NCBI RefSeq assembly: GCF_029504655.1
Contig: NZ_JAQFIL010000001.1
Span: 1,989,001 to 2,053,000 of the forward strand
Source of the DNA: Catalinimonas alkaloidigena
Lineage (GTDB): Bacteria > Bacteroidota > Bacteroidia > Cytophagales > Cyclobacteriaceae
Direction: 5' to 3'
DNA length: 64,000 nt
The translations under genes and the position numbers were made by a program. This document shows positions 29,582 through 38,409 of the stretch, one piece after another; position 1 is the first letter of the stretch, and each line of letters starts with the position of its first letter. Under the pieces are notes generated by a model. It was not told the origin of the DNA. It searched no databases and was given only the letters and a program-made list of their open reading frames with translations.

Positions 29582-30973
29582 ATGATTTTGATTAGATTGT
29601 TTGGCCTGCTCGTAGCCTTTCTGCTTTGCAGAGAGCTTACAGCCCAGGCATCCAAACCAAACATCATTATTGTCGTCACTGATGACCAGGGCTGGTCAGA
29701 TGTAGGCTTCAATGGTGCCAAAGACATTAAAACTCCTCATCTGGACCGTCTGGCAGCTGAGGGAATCATATTTTCTCAGGGCTATGTTTCTCACCCTTAT
29801 TGCAGTCCTTCCCGCGCTGGCTTACTTACCGGTAGGTATCAGGCACGCTTTGGGCATGACTGTAATCCTCCGTATATAGAAAATGATGCTACTGTAGGCA
29901 CACCCCTTACCGAAACCATGCTCTCTGAGGCCTTGAAAGAAAATGACTACCGTACCTGCGCCATCGGCAAGTGGCATCTGGGCGATCACTCTTCCCTACT
30001 TCCTCCCCAGAGAGGATTTGACCACTGGTTTGGATTTTCAGCAGGAGGCATGAATTACTGGGGAAGGCCTCAGGGTAAGCACAGAACCATTTACAGAAAT
30101 GACAAGCCTGTAGAACCCACAGAGCTAAGCTATCTTACCGATGACTTTAGTGAAGAAGCAGTAAACTTTATTATTGAAAATAAAGAAGAGCCATTCTTCA
30201 TGTATCTGGCTTATAATGCTCCTCATGCCCCTGACCAGGCTACGCAAGAGTATCTGGAGAAGACCAGGCATATTGAGTACGGGGGCAGAAGCGTGTATGC
30301 GGCGATGGTGGCAGCGGTAGATGCTGGAATAGGTAAAATTGATTCCACCTTGCAAGCACATCAGATCAAAGAAAATACGATTGTAGTCTTTTTGAGTGAT
30401 AATGGGGGAAGGGCAGAGCATGCGAATAATATGCCTTATCGTGGACATAAAGGGATGCTCTTTGAAGGTGGTATCAGGGTACCTTTTTTCATCAGCTGGC
30501 CAAAGGGTATCAAAAAGACCGGGATATTTGACAAACCCGTCATCTCTCTGGATCTCTTTCCTACTTTGTTAGCAGCCAGTAATAGTCAGCCTAAGAAAGA
30601 ACTGGCTCTGGATGGAGTTAATCTCTTGCCCTTCCTAAAAGATACAGACAAAGAGGCTCCCCATGATATACTCTTTTGGCGTTCAGTAGGTGGATTTGAA
30701 TATGCAGTAAGGCAGGGAAAATACAAACTTTATATGAGCAGCTACAAAGACCGCACACTATTGTATAATCTGGATCAGGACCCTTTTGAGCATCAGGATG
30801 TTGCCAGCCAGCATCCCGAGATCATAGCTGAACTGGAAAAGAAATATGAGGCCTGGAATAGTGAGATGCTAGCCCCTCAGTGGTTAGACCCTCATCCGGA
30901 AAATGTGGAGAAAGAAGCGGAGCGCTGGAGACAAACCAGAGAAAAGGCCTTACCTCCTTCACCCAGAAAATAG
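29582..30973 (+). CDS. Secreted sulfatase (formylglycine type, S1)
   Basis: 463 residues, signal peptide ending near LTAQA (residue 22). N-terminal metal site VVTDDQGWSD; formylglycine motif C74-S-P-S-R in a GRYQARFG context; GKWHLGD; and FLSDNGG. It is compact and close to the classical arylsulfatase A/N-acetylgalactosamine-6-sulfatase architecture. It is the first gene of the unit behind site C, whose downstream genes oxidise the released sugar. Substrate inferred to be sulfated L-galactose or galactose. Confidence 0.92.
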   Translation: MILIRLFGLLVAFLLCRELTAQASKPNIIIVVTDDQGWSDVGFNGAKDIKTPHLDRLAAEGIIFSQGYVSHPYCSPSRAGLLTGRYQARFGHDCNPPYIENDATVGTPLTETMLSEALKENDYRTCAIGKWHLGDHSSLLPPQRGFDHWFGFSAGGMNYWGRPQGKHRTIYRNDKPVEPTELSYLTDDFSEEAVNFIIENKEEPFFMYLAYNAPHAPDQATQEYLEKTRHIEYGGRSVYAAMVAAVDAGIGKIDSTLQAHQIKENTIVVFLSDNGGRAEHANNMPYRGHKGMLFEGGIRVPFFISWPKGIKKTGIFDKPVISLDLFPTLLAASNSQPKKELALDGVNLLPFLKDTDKEAPHDILFWRSVGGFEYAVRQGKYKLYMSSYKDRTLLYNLDQDPFEHQDVASQHPEIIAELEKKYEAWNSEMLAPQWLDPHPENVEKEAERWRQTREKALPPSPRK

Positions 30974-30996
30974 CAAGAAGTAACAGTTTATCTGCT

Positions 30997-31020
30997 GCGC
31001 AAAGCTTTGACTGGAATGTG
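30997..31020 (+). repeat. Intergenic 24-base repeat, copy 1
   Basis: The 24 bases beginning GCGCAAAGCTTTGACTGGAA recur at 32738-32761 with 3 differences. Both copies lie shortly after a sulfatase stop codon. Confidence 0.5.
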
Positions 31021-31089
31021 ATGGCAGACTGCATTATGTTAGAACAATAATCACAACTCATCAATACACATAGAACTACTCAAACACAC

Positions 31090-32712
31090 ATGTCAACCTA
31101 CATCAATTACAAACTGGGCAACTTACTACTTAGCCTGGGCTTCGTCCTTTGTTTATTCTCTTGCCAGACGCCGGAGAAAACGAGTATGGAACAAGCATCT
31201 GCTAAACCCAATGTTCTGTTCATCATGTCGGATGACCATACCACCCAGGCATTTGGTGTGTATGGCAGCCGTCTGGCTTCACTCAACCCCACCCCTGTGC
31301 TGGACGAGTTAGGAAAGCAGGGGATGGTATTTGATCAGGTATTTTGTAATAACTCTATCTGTACGCCCAGCCGCGCCAGCATCATGACCGGCCAGTATCC
31401 GCAAACCAATGGTGTATTGGATCTGGATGGCAGCCTGCCCGTAGAAAAGCAGTATCTACCCACTGAGATGAAAAAGCTGGGTTACCAAACGGCTATCATC
31501 GGTAAATGGCACCTTAAGGAAGAACCCGCCGCTTTTGACCATTATGAAGTACTGCCGGTACAGGGCAAGTATTTTGATCCTGAGTTCAGAAAACAGGGAG
31601 AAGGTAGCTGGCCCGATAACCTGGTGCAGTATGAAGGACATTCTTCCGATATCATTACCGACCTGAGCATAGAATGGCTTAAGAACCAACGCAAGGCAGA
31701 TCAGCCCTTTTTTCTGATGCATCACTACAAAGCTCCGCATGATGATTTTGAGTTTGCTCCGCGCTATGCGGACTATCTGGAAGATACGCAAATTCCTGAG
31801 CCTGGCAGCCTGTACGAGCAGCCTGATTTCGGGTCTGAGGCTACCCGGGGGAAGAATGATAGTCTAATTCACCGTATAGGAACTTCAGTTTCCAACCGCC
31901 ACCCTTATCGTAGTTATGTAGAACAATATGAAATTAGTAATCCCGAGACGAAGGAGGCGACCAGCAAAGCCTATCAGGAGTACCTCAAACGCTATTTACG
32001 CTGTGTGAAGGGTGTAGATGATAACCTGGGAAGATTATTTGACTATCTCAAAGAAAATGGCCTTTGGGAGAATACCATCATCATTTATACCGGGGACCAG
32101 GGCTTTATGCTGGGCGAACATGATTATATGGATAAGCGCTGGATGTACGATGAATCTATGCGTATGCCTTTTATCATGCACTATCCTCCTATGATTGAAG
32201 CTGGTAGTCGTAGTCAGGCTATCATCAATAACACTGATTTTGCCCCTACCATGCTTGCCCTTGCCGGAGGAGAGAAGCCCGGCTATATGCAGGGTAATAG
32301 TTTTGCCAGTGTGCTGGAAGGTAATGATGAGGGATTTGATCAGCAATCCACCTATTATCGCTACTGGATGCACCTGATGCACCATGATGTGCCGGCAAAT
32401 TTTGGCATCAGAACAAAAGACTATAAGCTCATATTTTACTATGGTCTGCCAAGTGATATGAACACCATAGGCAAAAAAGCTATGGGCTGGCAAGACGAAT
32501 CCTATACAATAGAACAGACCCCTGCGGCCTGGGAGTTTTACGATTTAAGCAAAGATCCAGAAGAGCTACACAACCGTTACAATGACCCTGCCTATCAGGA
32601 GACTATAGCAAAATTGAAAGAACAGTTACGCCAGAAGCGTGAAGCGCTGAACGAAACAGATGAAAACTTTCCTCACATTCAGGAAGTCATAGAGGCGCAT
32701 TTGAACGACTAA
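31090..32712 (+). CDS. Sulfatase lipoprotein (formylglycine type, S1)
   Basis: 540 residues, lipid cysteine C25 (LFSC). Metal site LFIMSDDHTTQAFGVYG; formylglycine motif C91-T-P-S-R; GKWHLK; YTGDQGFMLGEHDYMDKRWMY; and a standard C-terminal subdomain (FYDLSKDPEELHNRYNDP). The DDHTTQAFGVYG and DYMDKRWMYDESMRMPF segments are of the iduronate-2-sulfatase/choline-sulfatase-like branch, different from its neighbour. It is likely surface-anchored, unlike the soluble sulfatase upstream. It is co-directional with the sugar dehydrogenases downstream (85-base gap). Confidence 0.92.
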   Translation: MSTYINYKLGNLLLSLGFVLCLFSCQTPEKTSMEQASAKPNVLFIMSDDHTTQAFGVYGSRLASLNPTPVLDELGKQGMVFDQVFCNNSICTPSRASIMTGQYPQTNGVLDLDGSLPVEKQYLPTEMKKLGYQTAIIGKWHLKEEPAAFDHYEVLPVQGKYFDPEFRKQGEGSWPDNLVQYEGHSSDIITDLSIEWLKNQRKADQPFFLMHHYKAPHDDFEFAPRYADYLEDTQIPEPGSLYEQPDFGSEATRGKNDSLIHRIGTSVSNRHPYRSYVEQYEISNPETKEATSKAYQEYLKRYLRCVKGVDDNLGRLFDYLKENGLWENTIIIYTGDQGFMLGEHDYMDKRWMYDESMRMPFIMHYPPMIEAGSRSQAIINNTDFAPTMLALAGGEKPGYMQGNSFASVLEGNDEGFDQQSTYYRYWMHLMHHDVPANFGIRTKDYKLIFYYGLPSDMNTIGKKAMGWQDESYTIEQTPAAWEFYDLSKDPEELHNRYNDPAYQETIAKLKEQLRQKREALNETDENFPHIQEVIEAHLND

Positions 32713-32737
32713 CCATATTTTTGAAAGTAGAATTGAA

Positions 32738-32761
32738 GCGCAAAGCTTAGGCTGGAAAGTG
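32738..32761 (+). repeat. Intergenic 24-base repeat, copy 2
   Basis: Second copy, beginning GCGCAAAGCTTAGGCTGGAA, of the repeat at 30997-31020 (21 of 24 bases identical), between the sulfatase and aldo/keto reductase genes. Confidence 0.5.
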
Positions 32762-32797
32762 GAATTAAGCTTTGCTAAAATTGCATAACAGTATAAG

Positions 32798-33775
32798 ATG
32801 GCTACAGAAACAATACAAAGACCGAAATACCAGACAGACATCAACTTTAGAAATCCTTTGTTTGACAAAGGTAGCCGGTTGGTATATGGTACTTCCGGCC
32901 TGGGTGGTGTTTGGGGGAAAGTAGATGAAGAAGAAAGTATAGCCTGTTTGCACTATGCCTTTGAACACGGCATCAGTGCATTGGACACTTCCCCTTCTTA
33001 CAATAAAAGTGAAGAGTTTGTGGGTAAAGCGCTCAGCAGATGGCAGGGCGAGCACCCCTTCGTCAGTACCAAAGTAGGACGGCTACCGGCAGAAAAAGCG
33101 GATGAATGCTATGTAGACTACTCCGCGGAAAGTATGAAGAACAGCCTGATGCGTAGCCTGGACCGATTAGGTGTAGGGCAGCTTGACCTGCTTTTTCTTC
33201 ATGAGCCGCATCTGGTGCCGCTGGAAAAAATAGACGAGATTTTAGATACACTCAAAGCTTTCCAGGCTGAGGGCTATACCAAACTTCTGGGTGTGGGCGG
33301 CAATCCTACCGATGCTTTTCGTCCCTATATCACCAAAGATAATTTCCAGGTAGTTTCCGGTTTTTTGAAGATGGACGCCTGTAATCTATCAGCATTTGCT
33401 AAAGACATAGCCCACTTCCGGAAGGAAGGTGTAGCCTACTATGCAGCTTCAGCCCTGCACATGGCACTGCTGGGTACCCGTTTTGAAACTTACAAAGCAG
33501 ACCCTCCTAACAATGAGTGGATCACTAATCTGGATATTGAAACAGCGAAGGCAGTACATAAAATTGCTGAGCAGCATCATATGCCCTTGGCAAGTTTAGC
33601 GCAACGCTATCTCTTTTCAATTAACGAAGCCGACAGAATAGTAATGGGAGCAAGAAAGATTAGTCAGATACAGTCTACCGTAGAAGATTGGGAGCAGGGA
33701 CTTTTATCTCAGGAACTTTTTGAAGAGATTACCAAAACCATTTTACACACTAGAAAAGAAGTAGCAGAAGTATGA
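32798..33775 (+). CDS. Aldo/keto reductase, probable L-galactose/L-fucose 1-dehydrogenase
   Basis: 325 residues, no signal peptide, cytoplasmic. AKR tetrad visible: D63 and Y68 (ALDTSPSYNKSEEFVG), K92 (VSTKVGRL) and H135 (LLFLHEPHL). The pattern GLGGVWG..HYAFEHGISALDTSPSY is that of D-threo-aldose 1-dehydrogenases, which oxidise L-fucose and L-galactose to the 1,5-lactone with NAD(P)+. The gene overlaps the next by 4 bases (ATGA), so they are translationally coupled. In this setting it would act on the L-galactose set free by GH29 after desulfation (inference). Anhydro-L-galactose is a less likely substrate because that enzyme is usually an ALDH. Confidence 0.8.
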   Translation: MATETIQRPKYQTDINFRNPLFDKGSRLVYGTSGLGGVWGKVDEEESIACLHYAFEHGISALDTSPSYNKSEEFVGKALSRWQGEHPFVSTKVGRLPAEKADECYVDYSAESMKNSLMRSLDRLGVGQLDLLFLHEPHLVPLEKIDEILDTLKAFQAEGYTKLLGVGGNPTDAFRPYITKDNFQVVSGFLKMDACNLSAFAKDIAHFRKEGVAYYAASALHMALLGTRFETYKADPPNNEWITNLDIETAKAVHKIAEQHHMPLASLAQRYLFSINEADRIVMGARKISQIQSTVEDWEQGLLSQELFEEITKTILHTRKEVAEV

Positions 33776-34791
33776 AAACCCTGGTATTAGAAGAACCCGG
33801 ACATTTTAAATATACAGAAACCTCTTTAGAAGAAAGCCTGAAGCCTGATGAAGCCCTGGTAAAAGTACACCGAATAGGCGTATGCGGAACAGATTTTCAT
33901 GCCTACGGAGGCAATCAGCCTTTTTTCAGCTATCCCAGAATATTAGGTCACGAGCTGGGGGTAGAAGTGCTCAAGGTAGGTGAAGATGTAAAACATGTAT
34001 CAACCGGAGATAAGTGTTCAGTAGAACCTTATATGAACAAAACACAGGATCAGGCGGTACGACGAGGGTTCACCAATTGTGGCGAAAATATTTCTGTTTT
34101 GGGCGTGCATCAGGATGGAGGCATGCGAGAGCAGTTTGTATTACCTGCCAGGTACCTACATAGTTCAAAACAGCTTTCCTACGAACAGCTAGCTGTCATT
34201 GAGCCCCTGGGTATCGGCTGCCATGCCGTCAATCGTGCTCAGGTACAACCCGAAGATTTAGTGTTGGTGGTTGGTTCAGGGCCTATTGGGCTGGCTACCA
34301 CTATTTTTGCCACGGCTGCCGGAGCGAAAACGGTAGTGATGGACCTCAACGAAAGCCGGCTTAAGTTTGCTGCTGAAACAACAGATATTCACGGAACGGT
34401 AGTGGCAGGCAGAGAAGATACGCTGGATAAGCTGAGAGAACAGTTTGATGGTGATTTGCCTACCGTGGTGCTGGACGCTACCGGAAACAAGCATTCTATG
34501 GCCAAAGCCCTGGAATATGCAGCCCCTGCCGGCAAAATAGTGTTTATCGGCCTTTTTCAGGGAGATTTTTCTTTTCACGATCCTTACTTCCATAAGAAAG
34601 AACTCACGCTAATGGCAAGCCGAAATGCTTTGGCTTCTGACTTCAAACAGATTATCAGCATGATGGAAGAAGGAAAGATTAATATAGACCGCTGGATAAC
34701 ACACCGCAGCTCGTTTGAAGAGATGGTGGATCAGTTTGAAACCTGGCTGAAGCCCGAATCTCAGGTCATCAAAGCAGTAGTATCATTATAA
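33772..34791 (+). CDS. Zinc-type medium-chain dehydrogenase (candidate L-galactonate/L-fuconate dehydrogenase)
   Basis: 339 residues. Catalytic zinc ligands C38 (GVCGTDFHAYGG) and H60-E61 (ILGHELG); Rossmann motif VVGSGPIGLATT. The four-cysteine structural zinc lobe is missing: where C-x2-C-x2-C-x7-C is expected there is only one Cys (NKTQDQAVRRGFTNCGEN). Similar proteins oxidise L-threonine, sorbitol or L-galactonate (to D-tagaturonate). Coupling to the AKR and mutarotase supports an L-galactonate or L-fuconate 5-dehydrogenase role (inference). No lactonase is seen in the window. Confidence 0.75.
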   Translation: MKTLVLEEPGHFKYTETSLEESLKPDEALVKVHRIGVCGTDFHAYGGNQPFFSYPRILGHELGVEVLKVGEDVKHVSTGDKCSVEPYMNKTQDQAVRRGFTNCGENISVLGVHQDGGMREQFVLPARYLHSSKQLSYEQLAVIEPLGIGCHAVNRAQVQPEDLVLVVGSGPIGLATTIFATAAGAKTVVMDLNESRLKFAAETTDIHGTVVAGREDTLDKLREQFDGDLPTVVLDATGNKHSMAKALEYAAPAGKIVFIGLFQGDFSFHDPYFHKKELTLMASRNALASDFKQIISMMEEGKINIDRWITHRSSFEEMVDQFETWLKPESQVIKAVVSL

Positions 34792-34807
34792 GTGTACGAT
34801 AAGTATC

Positions 34808-35209
34808 ATGCAAAAAGCCCTTAAGCCCTACAAAAGATATTGCAAAACTTTAAAGCTGGTGGACGACCCACAACTAATTGAAGCGTATAAAGCGGTGCAT
34901 GCTCCCGGTGCAGCCTGGCCGGAAATTACTGCAGGCATGAAGGCGGTAGGTATATTGGATATGGAAATTTACCTGCATGGCAATGTGCTTTTTATGATCA
35001 TGGACACGGTGCCCGACTTTGAGCATGAGCGTGCCATGGCAGCCCTCTCCAAGATGTCCAGACAGGCGGAGTGGGAAGCTTTTGTCTCAAAATTTCAGCA
35101 TAGTGAGCCCAACTCTGCGGCAAAAGATAAATGGCAGCTTATGGAAAGAATCTATGAGCTGGACCAGCAGGAAGTTTTCTTAGCAGAGAACGGACAAGTC
35201 AAAGTGTAA
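34808..35209 (+). CDS. L-rhamnose/L-fucose-type mutarotase (RhaM-like)
   Basis: 133 residues with the RhaM/YiiL fold (KPYKRYCKTLKLVDDPQLIEAYKAVH; WPEITAGMKAVGILDMEIYLHGNVLFMIM; WEAFVSKFQ). These small cytoplasmic proteins interconvert the alpha and beta pyranose forms of 6-deoxy-L-sugars. In an operon with the AKR it would supply the right anomer of L-fucose or L-galactose. It is the last gene of the unit; a terminator follows 22 bases later. Confidence 0.85.
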   Translation: MQKALKPYKRYCKTLKLVDDPQLIEAYKAVHAPGAAWPEITAGMKAVGILDMEIYLHGNVLFMIMDTVPDFEHERAMAALSKMSRQAEWEAFVSKFQHSEPNSAAKDKWQLMERIYELDQQEVFLAENGQVKV

Positions 35210-35230
35210 ATTCTCATTGAGTGTACCAGT

Positions 35231-35267
35231 AAATCAGACACAGTAGTATGACTGTGTCTGATTTTCT
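35231..35267. terminator. Bidirectional intrinsic terminator
   Basis: A perfect 13-bp stem AAATCAGACACAG (35231-35243) / CTGTGTCTGATTT (35252-35264) with an 8-base loop lies between convergent genes. A T-rich tract follows on the plus strand (TTTTCTCTTT). Confidence 0.85.
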
Positions 35268-35269
35268 CT

Positions 35270-36205
35270 TTAGATAAGCTGAGGCAAATCCTTCTCTATC
35301 TGTACCCATAGTTGAGGGGCAAACAGTCTGGCTGCACCCACTAATGCTGCCTCCTCCATGCTTTCTGAAATGACAACTTTTGTACTTATACCTGCCTGCT
35401 GAAGCTGTGCACCGAACTTAGGCAAAAACAGATGTGAAGCTTTAGAAATATTACCTCCTAATATTAAAGCATCAGGCATAAAGTTTTTCAGATAGGGAGT
35501 TAAAAAATCGGAGAGGTTTTGGCCAAACTCTTCAAATAAGCTCTGGCTTATAGGATTCTTTAAATCTGCAATCTCTTTTACTCCTTTTACTAACTCTCCA
35601 CTCAGCTCCTGATACCTTTTTACAAACCAGCGCGTAGAAAAGTATTCGTCAGCAATTCCATTTTTATAGGGTTTGTCCCACAAAAAAGGCCCTTCATATG
35701 CATTATCGCTGCATAAGCGAGGAATAGCATTTGTAAGAAAAGCAGAGCCAAAGCCGGTACCCAAAGTAATCGCAAGCACTTTTTTGCCTTCGGCAGCATA
35801 TTCCAGCCCGGCTACCCCTATGCCAAAAGCCATGGCATCATTGATAAAACGGTAGCGGCAATGAGTATACTGTAAGCTTTGGTTTAACTCCTCGGGGATG
35901 GATACTTCATACAACTGCTCATATTTTTCGTTACGTTCAAACATAGCTATACCTTTATGGTATATGAAAGGACCGGGCATAGCAAAGCCAATATTTATCT
36001 CCTCTTCTACCTCATTTTGAATCGCTTCTATGCTTTGTGCAATGGTATTACTCCATTGCTGCATAAGCACCTCTTTAGGGGCACTATTATCAAGCTTAGT
36101 GGAATAATACGTTTGTGGTATAATTTGTAGTGTGTTCAGGTCTACAGCTGCACTACAGATATGGCTACCTCCTACGTCTACCCCTATGGCAATACTTCTC
36201 TTCAT
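35270..36205 (-). CDS. ROK family sugar kinase
   Basis: 311 residues, cytoplasmic. Actin-fold phosphate loops: IGVDVGGSHICSAAVD at the N-terminus, LAITLGTGFGSAF in the middle and DALILGGNISKA near the end; the RFINDAMAFGIG segment carries the ROK catalytic Asp. The zinc-binding C-x-C-G-x2-G-C motif of ROK repressors and glucokinases is absent, so this is an atypical member. It has no DNA-binding domain, so it is a kinase, probably of mannose or a related hexose given the GH92 genes (inference). It is the last gene of the minus-strand cluster, 58 bases after the GntR gene. Confidence 0.75.
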   Translation of the reverse strand: MKRSIAIGVDVGGSHICSAAVDLNTLQIIPQTYYSTKLDNSAPKEVLMQQWSNTIAQSIEAIQNEVEEEINIGFAMPGPFIYHKGIAMFERNEKYEQLYEVSIPEELNQSLQYTHCRYRFINDAMAFGIGVAGLEYAAEGKKVLAITLGTGFGSAFLTNAIPRLCSDNAYEGPFLWDKPYKNGIADEYFSTRWFVKRYQELSGELVKGVKEIADLKNPISQSLFEEFGQNLSDFLTPYLKNFMPDALILGGNISKASHLFLPKFGAQLQQAGISTKVVISESMEEAALVGAARLFAPQLWVQIEKDLPQLI

Positions 36206-36263
36206 ACAGTTTTCATCATTAAATAAATGTGCAAAGCCGGGGTATCAGTTTGAATCACAACTA

Positions 36264-37001
36264 CTAAATTTCTCTTCTAATGTCTATATCATACGAGAAA
36301 TAGTCGGTATGATAATAGACGATATTGTACTCCACGGGTCTTTCTCCCATGTCACAAACCAGGCGCTCTCTCCTTAAAATAGGTGTGTCCGGGCTTAGCT
36401 CAAGCATCTCGCTAATTTTCTTGTCTGGACGAATAGCCCTAAGTTTTTCTTTGGAAACAGAGACTACTACATCATGTTCATTTTCCAGCAGCTCGTACAA
36501 AGGACGAGTAAAATCCTCCTTGCCATTCAGGCCCACTCTGGGATGGAAGTACGAAACCGAATAAAGAAACTTAGCCTCTTTAGAACCACGGATCTTCTCC
36601 AGGCACCAGATCTTTTTAGTGTTTGGTGCTCCCAAAGCATTATACACCTCTTTATCGGCTTCAATCTGAGAAATCTTAACCAGGTAGTTAACGACTTCAA
36701 TACCCTGGTTGCGCATCTCCTTAGTAAAACTTATCCAGTTATCCAGTCGGGTGGAGATTTTCTGATTAACAACTTTAGAGCCTACTCCTTTTTTTCTTTC
36801 TACTATACCTTCCAGCACCAGCTTGTTAATAGCCTGCCTGATCGTATTTCTGGATACCCCCAGCTTTTTGGCAAGAGCAGTTTCTTTGGGTAGAAACTGC
36901 TTGCCTTTATTATACTCTTCTTTAGATACTAATTCTCTCAGGTATTTTTCTATCTGTGCGTGTAAGGGTACAGGACTTTTTGTGTCTAGCTTAAAATCCA
37001 T
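36264..37001 (-). CDS. GntR/HutC family regulator with UTRA ligand-binding domain
   Basis: 245 residues. N-terminal winged helix (KSPVPLHAQIEKYLRELV..LPKETALAKKLGVSRNTIRQAINKLV) and C-terminal UTRA domain (residues ~95-240; KIWCLEKIRGSKEAKFLYSVSYFHP, ERLVCDMGERPVEYNIVYYHTDYF) that binds small sugars or sugar phosphates. It lies between the glycosidase genes and the ROK gene, so it probably controls this mannoside cluster and may bind the CATATG units in front of it. Confidence 0.88.
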   Translation of the reverse strand: MDFKLDTKSPVPLHAQIEKYLRELVSKEEYNKGKQFLPKETALAKKLGVSRNTIRQAINKLVLEGIVERKKGVGSKVVNQKISTRLDNWISFTKEMRNQGIEVVNYLVKISQIEADKEVYNALGAPNTKKIWCLEKIRGSKEAKFLYSVSYFHPRVGLNGKEDFTRPLYELLENEHDVVVSVSKEKLRAIRPDKKISEMLELSPDTPILRRERLVCDMGERPVEYNIVYYHTDYFSYDIDIRREI

Positions 37002-37104
37002 CTTCTATTGATTGTCAAAAGTTCGGTCTGTAATAACTCCCGAAGATAGAACAATATAGTTTTATAGCCATCTGCTCCAGCACATAGAAAAATATCTATC
37101 AGTT

Positions 37105-38406
37105 TTATTGTTGATCTTTAGCCCATTTTTCCATCATCTGGATAGCAATGTACAATACGCCGGCAGAGCCACGAAAAGTACCTGACCCCTCTGGTTTGTT
37201 ATCTATGGTATACCACTCATAAAAGCCGTCGTTTTTAACTACTCTTTCGGTCATGGGCTGAATTTGCTCGTAGGCTTCCTCTACAAAGCCATGTTTTACC
37301 AGCTGCTGAATCATTCTGCCTCCGAACCAGGTCCAGTCTCCACCATTTTGGTAACTATATACCGGATTCATAATCTGATTTGCGAAATAGCCTTCGGGGT
37401 AGGGAGGGTAAAGCGTAAGCCCGATAGAGGGTGCTCCCGCTTCTTTTACACGTTTAATCATTTCGTTTAATGAGGCTTTAATTTCCTCTTTAGAAAGAAG
37501 GCCTGCCTCAATAGCAATGGCTGTTCCGCCAAAGTAGTAGATTTCATCTTCATTAAAATCTTCCGGAAAGGGTGATCCTTCCAGATAGATATGAGGGATA
37601 AACTTCTGATCTTTTTCATCCCACAAATGCTTACGAGCGTTAGCGGCTATTTGATCACGTATGGGTTGCCACTTCTCTTTGGTCTCAGGTAAAATTTCCA
37701 TAAGGTTGTCCAAGGCGATAATGAACATGGCATTATCATAAATGTCAATAGCCCGGTGGGTGTTATCGTCTATATCTACGCCCCAGCCATGTTCGGGCTG
37801 CACGTCTCCCCAGTCAGCAGTAGTAGCTCCCCAAATGAGGCCGTACTCTTCAGAATAGCGATGATTCATTAAGAAATTCATAGCTTCTTCCATTCTTTCA
37901 GCCACAGTCTGCTCTCCAATTTGCTCCTGCAAAATGCCTGTATCATCCGTAGCTATTATGTATTTGTAGACCGACTGAATCAGCGAAGTCTCCTGGTCTG
38001 TTTCTACTGTGTTTTTGTGTCCTGCATAGCGAGGTTCCAGATCAAAATAGCTAAAATCTGTTTCTTCAGCACCTACTTCCTCGGCAGGAGTGAAGCCGTC
38101 TAAAATATTACCATCATCGCCCTGCATACGGAAGAATACGAGCAGGTTTTCACGTAGTACACTGTCTGGATGTACTTTAGCGGCAAGCTCTACAAAGGTA
38201 TTGTAATCTCTGATCCACACTTCACGATATCCATCACCCGCATTAAAACCCGACGCTACTATGTCCAACGCTCTTTGCTTAACATACTGAAAGTCTTTGT
38301 TTTGTAATATTTGGGTAGCCAGTGAATTACTTTCTTCCTGTTTCTTCTCTTGCGAACTACAGGCCCACATCAACAGGACCATGATGATAATACTAAACTT
38401 CTTCAT
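37105..38406 (-). CDS. (alpha/alpha)6-barrel glycosidase lipoprotein (MGH1/GH63-like)
   Basis: 433 residues, lipid cysteine C16 (MWACSS). The segment GYREVWIRDYNTFVELAAKV with the RDxN motif, and later TADWGDVQPEHGWG, DIYDNAMFIIALDN, and PVYSYQNGGDWTWFGGRM, match (alpha/alpha)6 glucosidase/mannosidase-type barrels similar to mannosylglycerate hydrolase or GH63. It begins 4 bases after the preceding GH92 stop codon. The exact family and linkage are not resolved; an alpha-glucosidase or mannosyl-specific enzyme finishing the GH92 products is plausible. Confidence 0.6.
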   Translation of the reverse strand: MKKFSIIIMVLLMWACSSQEKKQEESNSLATQILQNKDFQYVKQRALDIVASGFNAGDGYREVWIRDYNTFVELAAKVHPDSVLRENLLVFFRMQGDDGNILDGFTPAEEVGAEETDFSYFDLEPRYAGHKNTVETDQETSLIQSVYKYIIATDDTGILQEQIGEQTVAERMEEAMNFLMNHRYSEEYGLIWGATTADWGDVQPEHGWGVDIDDNTHRAIDIYDNAMFIIALDNLMEILPETKEKWQPIRDQIAANARKHLWDEKDQKFIPHIYLEGSPFPEDFNEDEIYYFGGTAIAIEAGLLSKEEIKASLNEMIKRVKEAGAPSIGLTLYPPYPEGYFANQIMNPVYSYQNGGDWTWFGGRMIQQLVKHGFVEEAYEQIQPMTERVVKNDGFYEWYTIDNKPEGSGTFRGSAGVLYIAIQMMEKWAKDQQ

Positions 38407-38409
38407 GTG

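Noticed and set aside
32798..35209. L-rhamnose catabolism
   Set aside because: The mutarotase is RhaM-like, but there is no rhamnose isomerase, kinase or aldolase, and the AKR is a threo-aldose dehydrogenase type.
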